From: UBA2336 sp031395485
GTDB lineage: Bacteria > Bacteroidota > Bacteroidia > Cytophagales > Cyclobacteriaceae
DNA length: 64,000 bases
NCBI GenBank assembly: GCA_031395485.1
Contig: JANNUS010000008.1
Coordinates: 1-64,000, forward strand
Direction: 5' to 3'
Shown: positions 1 through 9,600 of the stretch, piece by piece
Layout of the letters: each line of letters opens with the position of its first letter
How positions within the stretch are numbered: position 1 is the first letter of the stretch
Position numbers and translations under genes: made by a program
Notes under the pieces: generated by a model
Seen by the model: the letters and a program-made list of their open reading frames with translations, nothing else
Databases searched by the model: none
Told to the model about the DNA's origin: nothing

Positions 1-1215
1 AACGGATGAAACCGCGCCACCACCCATACCGATGCGGTAGTTATCGCCACCCATCATGACAATTTTATCGCCTGGCTTCAGACTTTCCTTCTTACTGTCT
101 TTTTCTTTCCCAAAGCCAATGCCTCCTGCCTGCATGATTACTTTATCGAACCCGAATTTCTTGTTGTTTTCAAAATGCTCGAATGTGAGTACGCTTCCGC
201 AGATGAGAGGTTGCCCGAATTTATTTCCAAAATCACTCGCGCCATCCGATGCTTTAATAAGAATTTCAGCCGGAGTTTGGTATAACCACTTTCGTTCTTC
301 AAATTTTTTCTCCCACGGTCTTCCGTTTTCAAGTCTTGGATAAGAAGTTATATAGACAGCCGTTCCTGCCAAAGGCAACGAACCTTTTCCGCCTGCGAGT
401 CTATCTCTAATCTCACCACCACCACCCGTTGCAGCGCCATTGAATGGTTCAACTGTTGTGGGGAAGTTATGTGTCTCTGCTTTAATTGAAATTACGGAAT
501 CAAAATCTTCAATCGTAAAATAATCGGGTATATCCTGTCGGGTAGGAGCGAACTGTTCTACCCGTGGCCCTTTTATAAAGGCCACATTATCTTTATAGGC
601 AGAAACAATGTAGTTCGGGTTTTCCTTGGATGTTTTTTTGATCAACTGAAAAAGGGTAGACTCTTTTTCTTTTCCATCAATGATAAACGTGCCGTTAAAG
701 ATTTTATGGCGGCAGTGTTCACTGTTCACTTGTGAGAATCCGAATACTTCGCTATCGGTAAGTTTGCGACCTAGTTGCCAGCGCACATCATTCAAATAAT
801 CAATTTCTTCCTGGCTGAGCGCTAATCCTTCCTTTTCACTAAATGCTGCGATGTCATCAATTTCAAGAATAGGTTCGGGTGTGTGGTAAATCGTGAATAT
901 TTCCTGATCGAGTGTCGTGTATAAATGCTGAAGCATTCGGTCGTGTAGGGCAGATGCTCCGGATACTTCTTCAAATTCTTCAATTCGGAAGATGCTGTGT
1001 ATGCCCATGGTCTGGGTAATCTCCACAGCATTCGTGCTCCAGGGAGTGATCATCTCTTTCCGTGGCCCCACAAAAAAACCAGAAATTGATTTTTCAGTTT
1101 GAGGTGCTGCCCCTCCAAAAATCCACATAAGCTTTTGTATATCAGTAGTTTGTAAAGGGTGTTGCGAGCCAACAGAATAGATTTTGTTAGCGTTTGCTCG
1201 GAAAAATAAAATCAT
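1..1215 (-). CDS. purL: Phosphoribosylformylglycinamidine synthase PurL, 5' part (runs off the left edge)
   Basis: PurL makes FGAM from FGAR, glutamine and ATP in cytosolic de novo purine synthesis. About 405 N-terminal residues are visible, read from an ATG at 1215 and continuing past base 1. The translation shows SQVNSEHCRHKIFNG (the FGAM synthase signature) and, near the window edge, GGDNYRIGMGGGAVSS, plus an ETHNFPTTVEPFNGAATGGGGE stretch typical of the synthase core. The start is supported by a TACTTTTG -7 box about 27 bases upstream. The C-terminal amidotransferase part, expected in the long PurL form of about 1,200 residues, lies outside the window, so integrity cannot be judged. Confidence 0.95.
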   Translation of the reverse strand, partial: MILFFRANANKIYSVGSQHPLQTTDIQKLMWIFGGAAPQTEKSISGFFVGPRKEMITPWSTNAVEITQTMGIHSIFRIEEFEEVSGASALHDRMLQHLYTTLDQEIFTIYHTPEPILEIDDIAAFSEKEGLALSQEEIDYLNDVRWQLGRKLTDSEVFGFSQVNSEHCRHKIFNGTFIIDGKEKESTLFQLIKKTSKENPNYIVSAYKDNVAFIKGPRVEQFAPTRQDIPDYFTIEDFDSVISIKAETHNFPTTVEPFNGAATGGGGEIRDRLAGGKGSLPLAGTAVYITSYPRLENGRPWEKKFEERKWLYQTPAEILIKASDGASDFGNKFGQPLICGSVLTFEHFENNKKFGFDKVIMQAGGIGFGKEKDSKKESLKPGDKIVMMGGDNYRIGMGGGAVSSV

Positions 1216-1241
1216 GAAGAAAGTGGCTAATGAAGGATGCA

Positions 1242-1249
1242 CAAAAGTA
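1242..1249 (-). promoter_or_regulatory. Candidate -7 promoter element for purL
   Basis: On the minus strand this octamer reads TACTTTTG, a full match to the Bacteroidota TAnnTTTG -7 element, and ends 27 bases before the purL ATG. I see no clear TTG -33 box at the expected distance, so the assignment rests on the -7 match and position. Confidence 0.5.
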
Positions 1250-1298
1250 CAATGGATTGATCTTTTTTAACACCTTTTTGATCATTTATCTAAAAACT

Positions 1299-2093
1299 TT
1301 ATGACAAAGTTCCAGCCCATTTAGATATCAAACCGTTGTGTCCTGTATCGAGAATTTCAAGCGTATGGTTTGGTATTTTTTTCAACAGGTGGCTCATATT
1401 CATTTCTGTAATGATTTTGTCGTGCTTCCCAATGATCACAGTTAGATTAACGTTGTTTGCATTAATAAGATCTGCTACTTTAGTCATCCTAAATTTAAGA
1501 TGGCGGAACACTATCCACGAAAGATAAACTTGTTGTCTTTTAGCTTCTGTCACCATTTGAGATTCTGCAAAACGTAGAACTCCCTTATCGATGATGCCCA
1601 TTTTAAGTGCGATATTCGCGATTGACTGAAACCACCCTGGGTTTGAAATCATATTTTTAGAAACCCTACGCAGGACAATTGGGTATGTCGCCAAACTATA
1701 CCAGGCATTTGTTTTGATTCCATCTGGCGCCAACAAAAAAATACGATCTATTTTTTCAGGAAAAGCTTCCAGGCTTGCCAGCACGAATTTTCCACCCATG
1801 CTAAATCCCAACAAACTAAACCTATCGATTTGGTGCTGCTCTAGGAATTCCAACAAAAGACCTTTCCAGAATGATTTTTCCAGGGGCTCCTCTCCTTTAT
1901 TCCAATCACTTTTTCCATGGAAGAACATATCAAAAGCGAATACCGTATAGTGCTCAGCAAGCTTTGCGGATAATCCCGCAAAGGCCTGATGATCTTGACC
2001 AAAGCCATGGAAGGCCAGTAGAATCTTTCCACCGTTTCCCGATTTTGAAAAATGCAGTTTTGTTCCCATGTACTCAAAAAAATGTTCACGCAT
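1299..2093 (-). CDS. Alpha/beta hydrolase
   Basis: This 264-residue protein has the alpha/beta-hydrolase fold pattern: the oxyanion-region motif HGFGQD near residue 29, the nucleophile elbow GFSMGG near residue 97, an acidic residue in GKHDKI near residue 224, and the catalytic His in DTGHNG near residue 252. No signal peptide is visible, so it is probably cytosolic. The substrate cannot be told; esterase, lipase-like and MhpC-like hydrolases share this pattern. It is transcribed divergently from the sigma-factor gene. A near-consensus TCCTTTTG (minus strand, 2106-2113) sits 12 bases upstream of the ATG. Confidence 0.85.
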   Translation of the reverse strand: MREHFFEYMGTKLHFSKSGNGGKILLAFHGFGQDHQAFAGLSAKLAEHYTVFAFDMFFHGKSDWNKGEEPLEKSFWKGLLLEFLEQHQIDRFSLLGFSMGGKFVLASLEAFPEKIDRIFLLAPDGIKTNAWYSLATYPIVLRRVSKNMISNPGWFQSIANIALKMGIIDKGVLRFAESQMVTEAKRQQVYLSWIVFRHLKFRMTKVADLINANNVNLTVIIGKHDKIITEMNMSHLLKKIPNHTLEILDTGHNGLISKWAGTLS

Positions 2094-2211
2094 AAGGCAT
2101 ATAGCAAAAGGAACGTTTTAGCGGTTCAATCCCCGGGCTCATAAAAATACTTACTTTGTTCTAAAATAAATCCGAATATCCTGCCGACTATACCATCAAA
2201 CAAAGCAGGTG

Positions 2212-2775
2212 ATGGATCTTGCCATGCAGGAAGTAAAGCAAAACACATTTCTAAAGGAGAAAGACAAGCTCTTGGGATTTATTCGTGGGCGTGTTTCAAC
2301 GCTGGAGGAAGCGGAAGACATTCTGCAAGATGTATTCTATCAGTTTATTGCCGGATTTAGTACGATTGAGTCGCTTGATCGGGTTACTTCATGGCTTTAC
2401 AGTGTTGCAAGAAACAAGATCATTGATCGCTACAGAAGAGATTCGGCACGACCAAAGCGTACCGATTTTGAATTGATTGCTGGGAATGATGGTGAGGCAC
2501 CGCTTACGCTACAGGAGATTTTGCCCGATTTAGACAATACACCGGAATCAACGTTGCTTCGCGAAGCTATCTGGGATGAAATCACAGAAGCATTGGCTGA
2601 ACTTCCTGCCGAGCAACGAGAGATTTTTATTTTAAATGAGATTGAAGAGAAGGGCTTTCGGGAAATAGCCGAACAGACTGGAGTATCGATCAACACACTG
2701 CTTTCACGAAAGCGATACGCAATTCTTGCATTACGGAAGAGATTGCAAAGTTTTTACGATGATGTTATTGGTTAG
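2212..2775 (+). CDS. ECF-type RNA polymerase sigma factor
   Basis: A sigma-70 family protein of 187 residues. Region 2 lies near residues 14-85, with EEAEDILQDVFYQF and the promoter-melting segment SWLYSVARNKIIDRYRR. Region 4 follows at about 130-180, with LPAEQREIFILNEIE and the helix-turn-helix GFREIAEQTGVSINTLLSR. Regions 1 and 3 are missing, as in the ECF group. A GTG at 2209 is immediately followed by ATG at 2212; I chose the ATG. The next gene, 34 bases downstream, encodes a small membrane protein that may be a partner or anti-sigma-like regulator, but it shows no recognised anti-sigma domain. The target genes are unknown. Confidence 0.9.
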   Translation: MDLAMQEVKQNTFLKEKDKLLGFIRGRVSTLEEAEDILQDVFYQFIAGFSTIESLDRVTSWLYSVARNKIIDRYRRDSARPKRTDFELIAGNDGEAPLTLQEILPDLDNTPESTLLREAIWDEITEALAELPAEQREIFILNEIEEKGFREIAEQTGVSINTLLSRKRYAILALRKRLQSFYDDVIG

Positions 2776-2809
2776 TAAAATTTGAAGTTAAACATTAAAG
2801 AAATTGATT

Positions 2810-3178
2810 ATGAAACGAGGAATGTGGGTAGGTAAGATTTTAATCATGGTTATGATAGGGATCGCCCTAATGATTGGATTTGGTATAGGCACCATGTATT
2901 TGTGGAACTGGCTGATACCAGTATTGTTTAATGGCCCCGTAATTACTTTTTGGCAAACAGTAGGGTTGTTAGTGTTGTCTAAGATTTTGTTTTCAGGTTT
3001 TGGTAGAGGTGGACATTGTAGCGGTGGGCACAGAGGGCCTTGGAGACCTTACTGGAAAGAGAAGTGGAGTGCTATGTCCCCGGATGACCGCGAGAGATTT
3101 AAAGAAAAGATGAAAAATAAATGGTGTTATCCACGCTCAGAGAATCCGGAAGCTAATTCGGGGAGTCCAACTGTTTGA
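2810..3178 (+). CDS. Small membrane protein downstream of the sigma factor
   Basis: A 122-residue protein of no recognised family. Two hydrophobic segments (about residues 8-30 and 45-62) are followed by a Gly/His/Cys-rich stretch (GRGGHCSGGHRG) and a charged tail containing MSPDDRERFKEKMKNKWC. The tail resembles the 'MSPEEREKFRE..' tails of small Bacteroidota proteins that often accompany ECF sigma factors. I chose ATG 2810 over the upstream TTG at 2804. The His/Cys cluster after the second segment could bind metal. Its position between a sigma factor and an efflux operon suggests envelope or metal-stress sensing; this is inference only. Confidence 0.7.
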   Translation: MKRGMWVGKILIMVMIGIALMIGFGIGTMYLWNWLIPVLFNGPVITFWQTVGLLVLSKILFSGFGRGGHCSGGHRGPWRPYWKEKWSAMSPDDRERFKEKMKNKWCYPRSENPEANSGSPTV

Positions 3179-3257
3179 AATACACTTCGTAAAAAAATAA
3201 CATAGAAATATTTCAAAAAGCTAAACCTAATCCTGTTTTGAGCGTTGAAGGAAACGT

Positions 3258-3295
3258 AGGAAACTATTGATTCAACTAAAGTTTCCTTAGTTTTG
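3258..3295 (+). promoter_or_regulatory. Promoter with palindromic operator for the efflux operon
   Basis: A TTG (3267-3269) and TAGTTTTG (3288-3295), separated by 18 bases, match the Bacteroidota -33/-7 promoter. An exact 8-bp inverted repeat, AGGAAACT at 3258-3265 and AGTTTCCT at 3280-3287, frames the interval between the two boxes and touches the -7 box. The TetR start codon follows 8 bases after the -7 box, so the leader is very short. A TetR dimer bound here would block polymerase, so autorepression by the first gene is the simplest reading. Confidence 0.65.
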
Positions 3296-3303
3296 CCTCA
3301 GTT

Positions 3304-3939
3304 ATGGAAGAATTTGATAGTAAAGAGAAGATTTTAAAAGGAGCTGAAGACCTGTTTATGAAGTTCGGGATCCGAAGCATTTCAATGGATGATATTGCCC
3401 GAAGTGTTGGGGTATCAAAGAAAACCTTGTACCAGTATTTTGAAGATAAGGAAGACCTGGTTTCCATGGTCTTAAAATCTCATCTAGAAAGAAGTACGAA
3501 GCAATACGATGACCTCCGGCTAACTTCAGCCAACTCCATTGAAGAACTTGCGAGATTATCGGTTTGCCTGAAGAAAGACATGGAGGAAATGAACCCATCC
3601 ATGTTGTACGATATTCAAAAATTTCATCCCAAGGCATGGGGTATTTGGCTTGAATACAAAAATATATTTATCCGTGAGTCGGTAGTTCGAAATCTAAAGC
3701 AAGGAATTGAAGATGGATACATTCGTGACGAGGTTAATCCCGATATTTTAGCGTCCGTTCGAATTGAGCTTGTACAACTTGCATTTAGCCAGGAGATTTT
3801 CCCACGTGAAAAGTTTTCGTTAGCCGAAGTCCAGGGGCAGATTTTTGATCACTTTGTTTTTGGTCTTGTCACGGAGAAGGGAAAAAAACTTTATATGAAA
3901 TACAAAGAACTCAACAACCAACCCTCCACAGTTTTATGA
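3304..3939 (+). CDS. TetR/AcrR family transcriptional regulator
   Basis: A 211-residue repressor-type protein. The N-terminal helix-turn-helix reads SISMDDIARSVGVSKKTLYQYF (residues about 25-46), followed by the EDKEDLV segment seen in TetR proteins. The C-terminal ligand-binding part is poorly conserved, as usual. The ligand is unknown. Its stop overlaps the tolC start by 4 bases (ATGA), so it is translationally coupled to the efflux genes. The inverted repeat at 3258-3287 is its likely operator. Confidence 0.92.
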   Translation: MEEFDSKEKILKGAEDLFMKFGIRSISMDDIARSVGVSKKTLYQYFEDKEDLVSMVLKSHLERSTKQYDDLRLTSANSIEELARLSVCLKKDMEEMNPSMLYDIQKFHPKAWGIWLEYKNIFIRESVVRNLKQGIEDGYIRDEVNPDILASVRIELVQLAFSQEIFPREKFSLAEVQGQIFDHFVFGLVTEKGKKLYMKYKELNNQPSTVL

Positions 3940-5375
3940 AACGATTTTATCACTTTTTAGCAGTCCTCATAGTTTTAACTTTTGCGGGTAGCGTTTATGC
4001 ACAGGAAAGCCCTCCTGTAGTTTTTACAGTAGAACAGTGCATTGAATATGCTTTGAAAAACGCTGTATCTGCAAAAAATGCAACACTCGATGAAGAGATT
4101 GCCCAAGCCAAAGTAAAAGAGACTATTGGAATAGGATTGCCGCAGGTTTCGGGAAGTGTTTCAGTTGATCATAATAATAAGTTGAGAAGATTTTTTACCA
4201 CGTATGACCCAAATGGAGGATTTATTGATCTTTCGGGTGTACCGGGAATAGAAGACGGAGATGTTGTGGCAGCACAAAACTTCTTTCAATTAAAAAGCAG
4301 TGGCGATGCCGGGATTAATATTAACCAAATCATTTTTAACGGATCGTATTTGGTAGGTCTTCAGGCCTCTAGCGCGTATAAAAATTTGGCCTATAAAAAT
4401 TCGGCTCAAACCAAAGAACAAATTATTCAGCAAGTAACAAAAGCCTACTACGGTGTTCTTATTAATAAGGAACGAGCGGAATTATTTACAAGCAATATTG
4501 GACGGATTGATACACTATTGCGAAATACGCGGGCCATGGTCGATAATGGATTTGCCGAAGGTATTGATGCGGACCGTATTCAAGTAGCCCTGAACAATCT
4601 AATAACGGAGCGAGATAAATTTAACAATTTGAATGAACTGGGTATCTATTTACTCAAGTTTCAGATGAACTACCCAATGGCTGACCCGATTGAAGTTTCA
4701 GGCAGCATTCAGGATGTACAGGTAAATGTAAATATAGAATCCTATAAGGAAAATTGGGATTACAAATCGCGAGCTGATTTCCAGGTGCTTGAGGCGAATA
4801 AAAAATTGCAGGAATTGAATATTAAAAATCAGTATGCGCAATCACTTCCTTCTATTTCAGCATTTGCCAACCTGGGTTACTCAACACAGTCATCAAGCCT
4901 AGGTGGGATTTTTAAAACAAATTCAAATATAGAAGATGCGGGTGGTGTGGGCCCCGATAAATGGTATGGGTATTCTATGTTTGGCGTAAGTTTAAACGTT
5001 CCAATTTTTGGTGGTCTTCAGCGTACTTTTAAAGTGCAGCAAGAAAAACTTACGTTGCAAAAAATTAATAACGGATTTGAGAATCTAAAATCTGGAATTG
5101 ACCTTGAGATTAAGCTGGCAGCTGTAAACTTTGATAACGCTATTAAATCGTTAACCTCTCAAAAGCAAAACATGGATTTGGCTGGTAAAGTAGCGCGCGT
5201 AACCAAAATTAAGTACGAGCAAGGTGTAGGCTCAAATCTTGAGGTAGTAGATGCCGAAAACGGACTTCGGGAAGCCCAAACCTATTATTACGATGCATTA
5301 TTTGATGCCATGATCGCAAAAGTAGATATGGATAAAGCCTTTGGAAAACTAACTGAAACCGAAATTAAAAAATGA
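3936..5375 (+). CDS. TolC family outer membrane efflux channel
   Basis: A 479-residue TolC-like protein with a signal peptide (hydrophobic core about residues 5-20, cleavage near VYA-QE). It has two long helical halves, each opening with the VEQCIEYALKN / LEANKKLQELNIKNQYAQSLP pattern of the OEP repeat. It would form the outer membrane duct of the tripartite pump encoded here. It overlaps tetR by 4 bases upstream and meets the adaptor gene through another ATGA overlap at 5372-5375 downstream. Confidence 0.92.
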   Translation: MKRFYHFLAVLIVLTFAGSVYAQESPPVVFTVEQCIEYALKNAVSAKNATLDEEIAQAKVKETIGIGLPQVSGSVSVDHNNKLRRFFTTYDPNGGFIDLSGVPGIEDGDVVAAQNFFQLKSSGDAGININQIIFNGSYLVGLQASSAYKNLAYKNSAQTKEQIIQQVTKAYYGVLINKERAELFTSNIGRIDTLLRNTRAMVDNGFAEGIDADRIQVALNNLITERDKFNNLNELGIYLLKFQMNYPMADPIEVSGSIQDVQVNVNIESYKENWDYKSRADFQVLEANKKLQELNIKNQYAQSLPSISAFANLGYSTQSSSLGGIFKTNSNIEDAGGVGPDKWYGYSMFGVSLNVPIFGGLQRTFKVQQEKLTLQKINNGFENLKSGIDLEIKLAAVNFDNAIKSLTSQKQNMDLAGKVARVTKIKYEQGVGSNLEVVDAENGLREAQTYYYDALFDAMIAKVDMDKAFGKLTETEIKK

Positions 5376-5407
5376 AACAAACTCTCAACATAGAAAACAA
5401 TAGCCCC

Positions 5408-6520
5408 ATGAAACCAAAAATATTTATTCGATTTGTAACTGTATTTATTTGTGTAAACGTTTTAATATCGTGTGCAACCAATGAAGAAAAATTAGAAAAA
5501 CTAAAAGCTAAACAATCTGAGTTAGCAGGAGAAATTAAAGCGTTGGAAAAGGAGATTGCTCCTGATACTACAAGCAAGGTAAAAGCAAAGGAAGTACTCG
5601 TTACGAGCATTACTGTGCGCCCATTTAATCATTACATTCAAACACAAGGCCAGATAGAAGCTGAGAACAATATTTTGGTAAGCGCAAAAAGCATGGGCGT
5701 AGTAGCGCAGGTCTTTGTTAAGGAAGGTCAGCAAGTTAGTAGAGGGCAGGTCTTGGCTCAAATTGATAATGCGGTAATTCTTAGAAATATTGAATCCTTA
5801 AAGAGTCAGGTGGAATTAGCAAATACTGTTTACGAGCGTCAAAAGAATTTGTGGAGTCAGAAGATAGGAACCGAAGTTCAGTTTCTTCAGGCGAAGTCCT
5901 CCAAGGAAACCTTAGAGAAGGGATTAGCATCATTAGATGAACAGAATGATATGACTCGAATTAAGTCTCCGATAAGCGGAACGGTTGATCAATTACAGGT
6001 AAAGCCTGGTGAAAATATTGCACCCGGAATGCCAGCAGCCAGGGTGGTGAATACCTCTGAATTGAAGCTTACATTGAACATTTCAGAAGCACATGTTACC
6101 AGCATAAAAGTTGGCAACAAAGCCATTGTTAGTATTCCTGAGTTGAAAAGAGATATTGAAGCACGCGTGACGTTTGTTGGCAAAACCATTGACCTAATGT
6201 CGCGCACATTTGCCGTGGAGATTCAACTTCCATCGCTTGCCGACATGAGACCTAATATGACGGGTGTGGTAAAAGTTGTTTACTACACAGAGCCATCAGC
6301 CATTGTGGTTCCGGTAAATGTTGTGCAGACTGTTAATAATGAGAAGATCATTTTCGTTGCAGAAACAGACGGAAAGAATACAGTTGCACGTAGGCGTGTT
6401 GTCATGCTTGCAGGTGTGTTTGATAATCTCGCACAAATTAAATCCGGCATTGCCCTCGGTGAGAAGGTCATCACCTTTGGCTATCAGGGTTTAAGTGATG
6501 GGCAGGTCATTAAAATGTAA
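5408..6520 (+). CDS. HlyD/AcrA-type periplasmic adaptor, predicted lipoprotein
   Basis: Membrane-fusion subunit of the RND pump. From ATG 5408 the protein begins with a basic residue, a hydrophobic stretch and a lipobox-like VLISC, which gives a lipoprotein signal. A coiled-coil follows (EEKLEKLKAKQSELAGEIKALEKEI pattern, about residues 26-50), then the biotinyl-lipoyl-like half-motif VAQVFVKEGQQVSRGQVLAQID, a helical hairpin, and IKSPISGTVDQLQVKPGE. An in-frame ATG at 5372 overlapping the tolC stop is also possible and would add 12 residues; the position of the lipobox favours 5408. Confidence 0.9.
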   Translation: MKPKIFIRFVTVFICVNVLISCATNEEKLEKLKAKQSELAGEIKALEKEIAPDTTSKVKAKEVLVTSITVRPFNHYIQTQGQIEAENNILVSAKSMGVVAQVFVKEGQQVSRGQVLAQIDNAVILRNIESLKSQVELANTVYERQKNLWSQKIGTEVQFLQAKSSKETLEKGLASLDEQNDMTRIKSPISGTVDQLQVKPGENIAPGMPAARVVNTSELKLTLNISEAHVTSIKVGNKAIVSIPELKRDIEARVTFVGKTIDLMSRTFAVEIQLPSLADMRPNMTGVVKVVYYTEPSAIVVPVNVVQTVNNEKIIFVAETDGKNTVARRRVVMLAGVFDNLAQIKSGIALGEKVITFGYQGLSDGQVIKM

Positions 6521-6523
6521 AAT

Positions 6524-6659
6524 AGTAGTGAGTATTGAGACTTTAGTATGGAGTAATAGAATTTCATTTCAATCTTCACAACACTAATGACTCAATACCA
6601 GCAACACAATACTAACGACTCATTACTAACGACTCATTACTAACGACTCAATACTATTT
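6524..6659 (+). repeat. Two-armed tandem repeat with 7-bp period between adaptor and pump genes
   Basis: The left arm (6524-6558) has five heptads such as AGTAGTG and AGTATTG. The right arm (6583-6659) has eleven heptads, mostly alternating ACTAACG and ACTCATT/ACTCAAT, ending 3 bases before the pump ATG. The arms are roughly complementary (AGTATTGAG versus CTCAATACT), so the whole can fold into a hairpin across a 24-base centre. Confidence 0.85.
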
Positions 6660-6662
6660 AAT

Positions 6663-9600
6663 ATGAAAGACATCGAAAAAGAATTTAAGCCGACCAGTTG
6701 GGCCATTGATAATAAAGTAAGCATTTACGTAGCTACGATCATCATCTGTTTGGCGGGTATCATGACGTACATGAGTAGGCCCAAGGAAAATTTTCCGGAA
6801 GTAGTATTTCCTCAAATTTTCGTGGCAACTGTTTATCCGGGCGCATCTCCAAAAGATGTTGAGAATTTAGTAACAAAGGAAATTGAGAAAGAAGTTAAAT
6901 CAATAGCCGGTGTAAAACGAATCATAAGTAATTCCGTACAGGATTTTTCAAATGTTATCATTGAATTTGAAACGGATATTGAAGTTGATAAGGCTAAGAT
7001 GGACGTGAAAGACGCTGTTGATAGAGCAAAGCCTAATCTCCCTACCAACCTGTTAGATGATCCGGAAGTGATTGATGTGGACATATCGGAATTCCCTATT
7101 ATGAACGTTAACCTTTCGGGAGATTTTGATTTGCAAACATTAAAGCGGTATGCCGAGCAGATGCAAGACGAGATTGAAACCGTAAAAGAGTTGCGAAGAG
7201 TAGATATTGTGGGGGCGCTGGATCGTGAAATTCAAATTAATGTTGACCTATTTAAAGCAGCTTCAGCCGGTATTGCTTTCTTCGACATCTATAATGCTAT
7301 TAATGGCGAAAATAAAATTATTTCGGGAGGTCAGATTTCTGTAGATGGTATGAAACGATCGCTTAGTGTGAACGGTGAATTTTTAAGCGCAGAAGAAATT
7401 GGAAATGTAATTGTTGTATCAGCCAATGGCGGAAAAATGTACTTGCGCGACATCGCTGAAGTAGTGGATTCTCACAAAGAACAAGAGAGCTTTGCTCGTT
7501 TAGACGGCAAGAATGTAATTACGCTAAACGTAATCAAGCGGAGTGGAGAGAATCTGATTCTTGCTTCCGACCAGATTGAAGCTATCGTTAAGAATTATGA
7601 GGATAACATACTACCAAAAGGCATGGATGTTACCATTACTGCCGACCAAAGTGATAATACACGTGTTACCCTTCATGATCTTATTAATACGATTATTATT
7701 GGATTTATTCTTGTAACCATTATTCTAATGTTTTTTATGGGGGCGACCAATGCTATTTTCGTTGCGCTTTCTGTTCCGCTGTCAAGCTTCATTGCTTTCT
7801 TAGCATTCCCTACACTTGGCTTCACGTTTAACCTAATGACCTTATTCAGTTTCTTGCTGGCATTGGGTATTGTGGTCGATGACGCCATTGTAGTAATTGA
7901 AAACACACACCGGGTTTTTGATAACGGCAAAGTGCCTATTAAGAAAGCTGCAAAGATTGCCACAGGAGAGGTTTTTCTCCCTGTTCTTACAGGGACATTG
8001 GTAGTGGTTGCTCCCTTTATACCCTTGATGTTTTGGCCTGGTGTAATTGGTAAGTTTATGTATTTCCTTCCAGTGACATTGATTGTTGCGTTGTCAGCAT
8101 CGTTAGTAGTGGCTTATATTATCAATCCTGTTTTTGCCGCTGACTTTATGAAGCCGCATGACAACCATGACGAAAATAAAAGCAAGTTTACCCGAGGCTT
8201 TAAGATTTCCGCTATTGTATTCGGTTCGTTAGCATTGATGTCGTACATCGTTGGCGCGTTTGGTTTGGGCAACCTTGCTGTTACACTCTTTGGTGTGTAC
8301 GCCCTACATCATTTTATTTTAAAAGGTGTTATTAGAACTTTCCAAAATAGAACGTGGCCGGGTGTTCAAGAGCAATATAAGAAGCTATTGAGTTGGTGCT
8401 TGCAAGGCTGGAGGCCTGCAATGGTATTGGGTGGTGTGGTTTTTTTATTCATATTCTCGATCTGGTTTACATCCGTTCGTAAACCACCCGTTGTATTTTT
8501 CCCACAGGGAGATCCGAATTTTATTTTCGCCTATGTTACTATGCCTATTGGCACAGACCAAAAAGTTACCGATTCAATTACTTCTATCGTTGAAAAACGA
8601 GTAACCGATGTAGTTGGTATTGATAATAAAATTGTGGAGTCAATTATTAGCAACGTAGCCGTTGGCGCCTCAGAAGATCAATTTGCCGGGGCGAATGCGC
8701 AACCGCATTTAGGTAAAGTTACTGTTGCTTTCGTTCAGTTTTCAGAACGCGATGGTCAGAATACACGTGAATACATGGATAAAATTCGGCAGGCCGTAAA
8801 AGGGGTTAAGGGTGCTGAGATATCTGTAAACCAGGAACAGGGAGGTCCCCCAACAGGCAAACCCATTAATATTGAAATTGCTGGCGATGACTTTGAAGCA
8901 TTAGTAGCCACGGCTACGCGTGTTAAAAAATATCTTGACTCATTGCAGATTCCGGGTGTTGAAGAATTGAAATCGGACTTCCAAAACGACAAGCCTGAAA
9001 TTGTAATTAACATTGACCGTGAGAAAGCTAACCGCGAAGGAATATCTACTGAAACGATCGGAAATAATTTACGCTCTGCCATCTATGGCTGGGAGGTTTC
9101 AAAATTCAGAGATGATAATGATGACTACCCGATTCAACTTCGTGTAAAAGACGAGCATCGCAACAATATAAATACACTCATGAATCTTCCTATCGTGTAT
9201 CGTGATATGAATATGGGTGGAGTGGTACGGCAAGTTCCACTATCGGCAGTGGCTAAGATTGAATACTCAAACAGTTATGCCGGTATTCGAAGAATTGATC
9301 AGAAACGGGTAATCACTATTTCCTCCAATGTATTAAGTGGTTTCAATGCCAACGAGATTGTTCCACAGATAAATGAAAGCATAGCATCTATCGCTAAACC
9401 CGATGATGTAACGGTGCGCATGACGGGTGAACAAGAGGAGCAAGCCGAAACTGGCGCCTTCTTGGGTATGGCATTCATGGTAGCGTTTGGTCTTATGTTT
9501 ATGATTTTGGTGTTGCAGTTTAATTCTGTTGGTAGACCGCTAATCATTTTGTCGGAGATTGTATTTAGTATCATTGGCGTGCTGATCGGATTCTCTCTTT

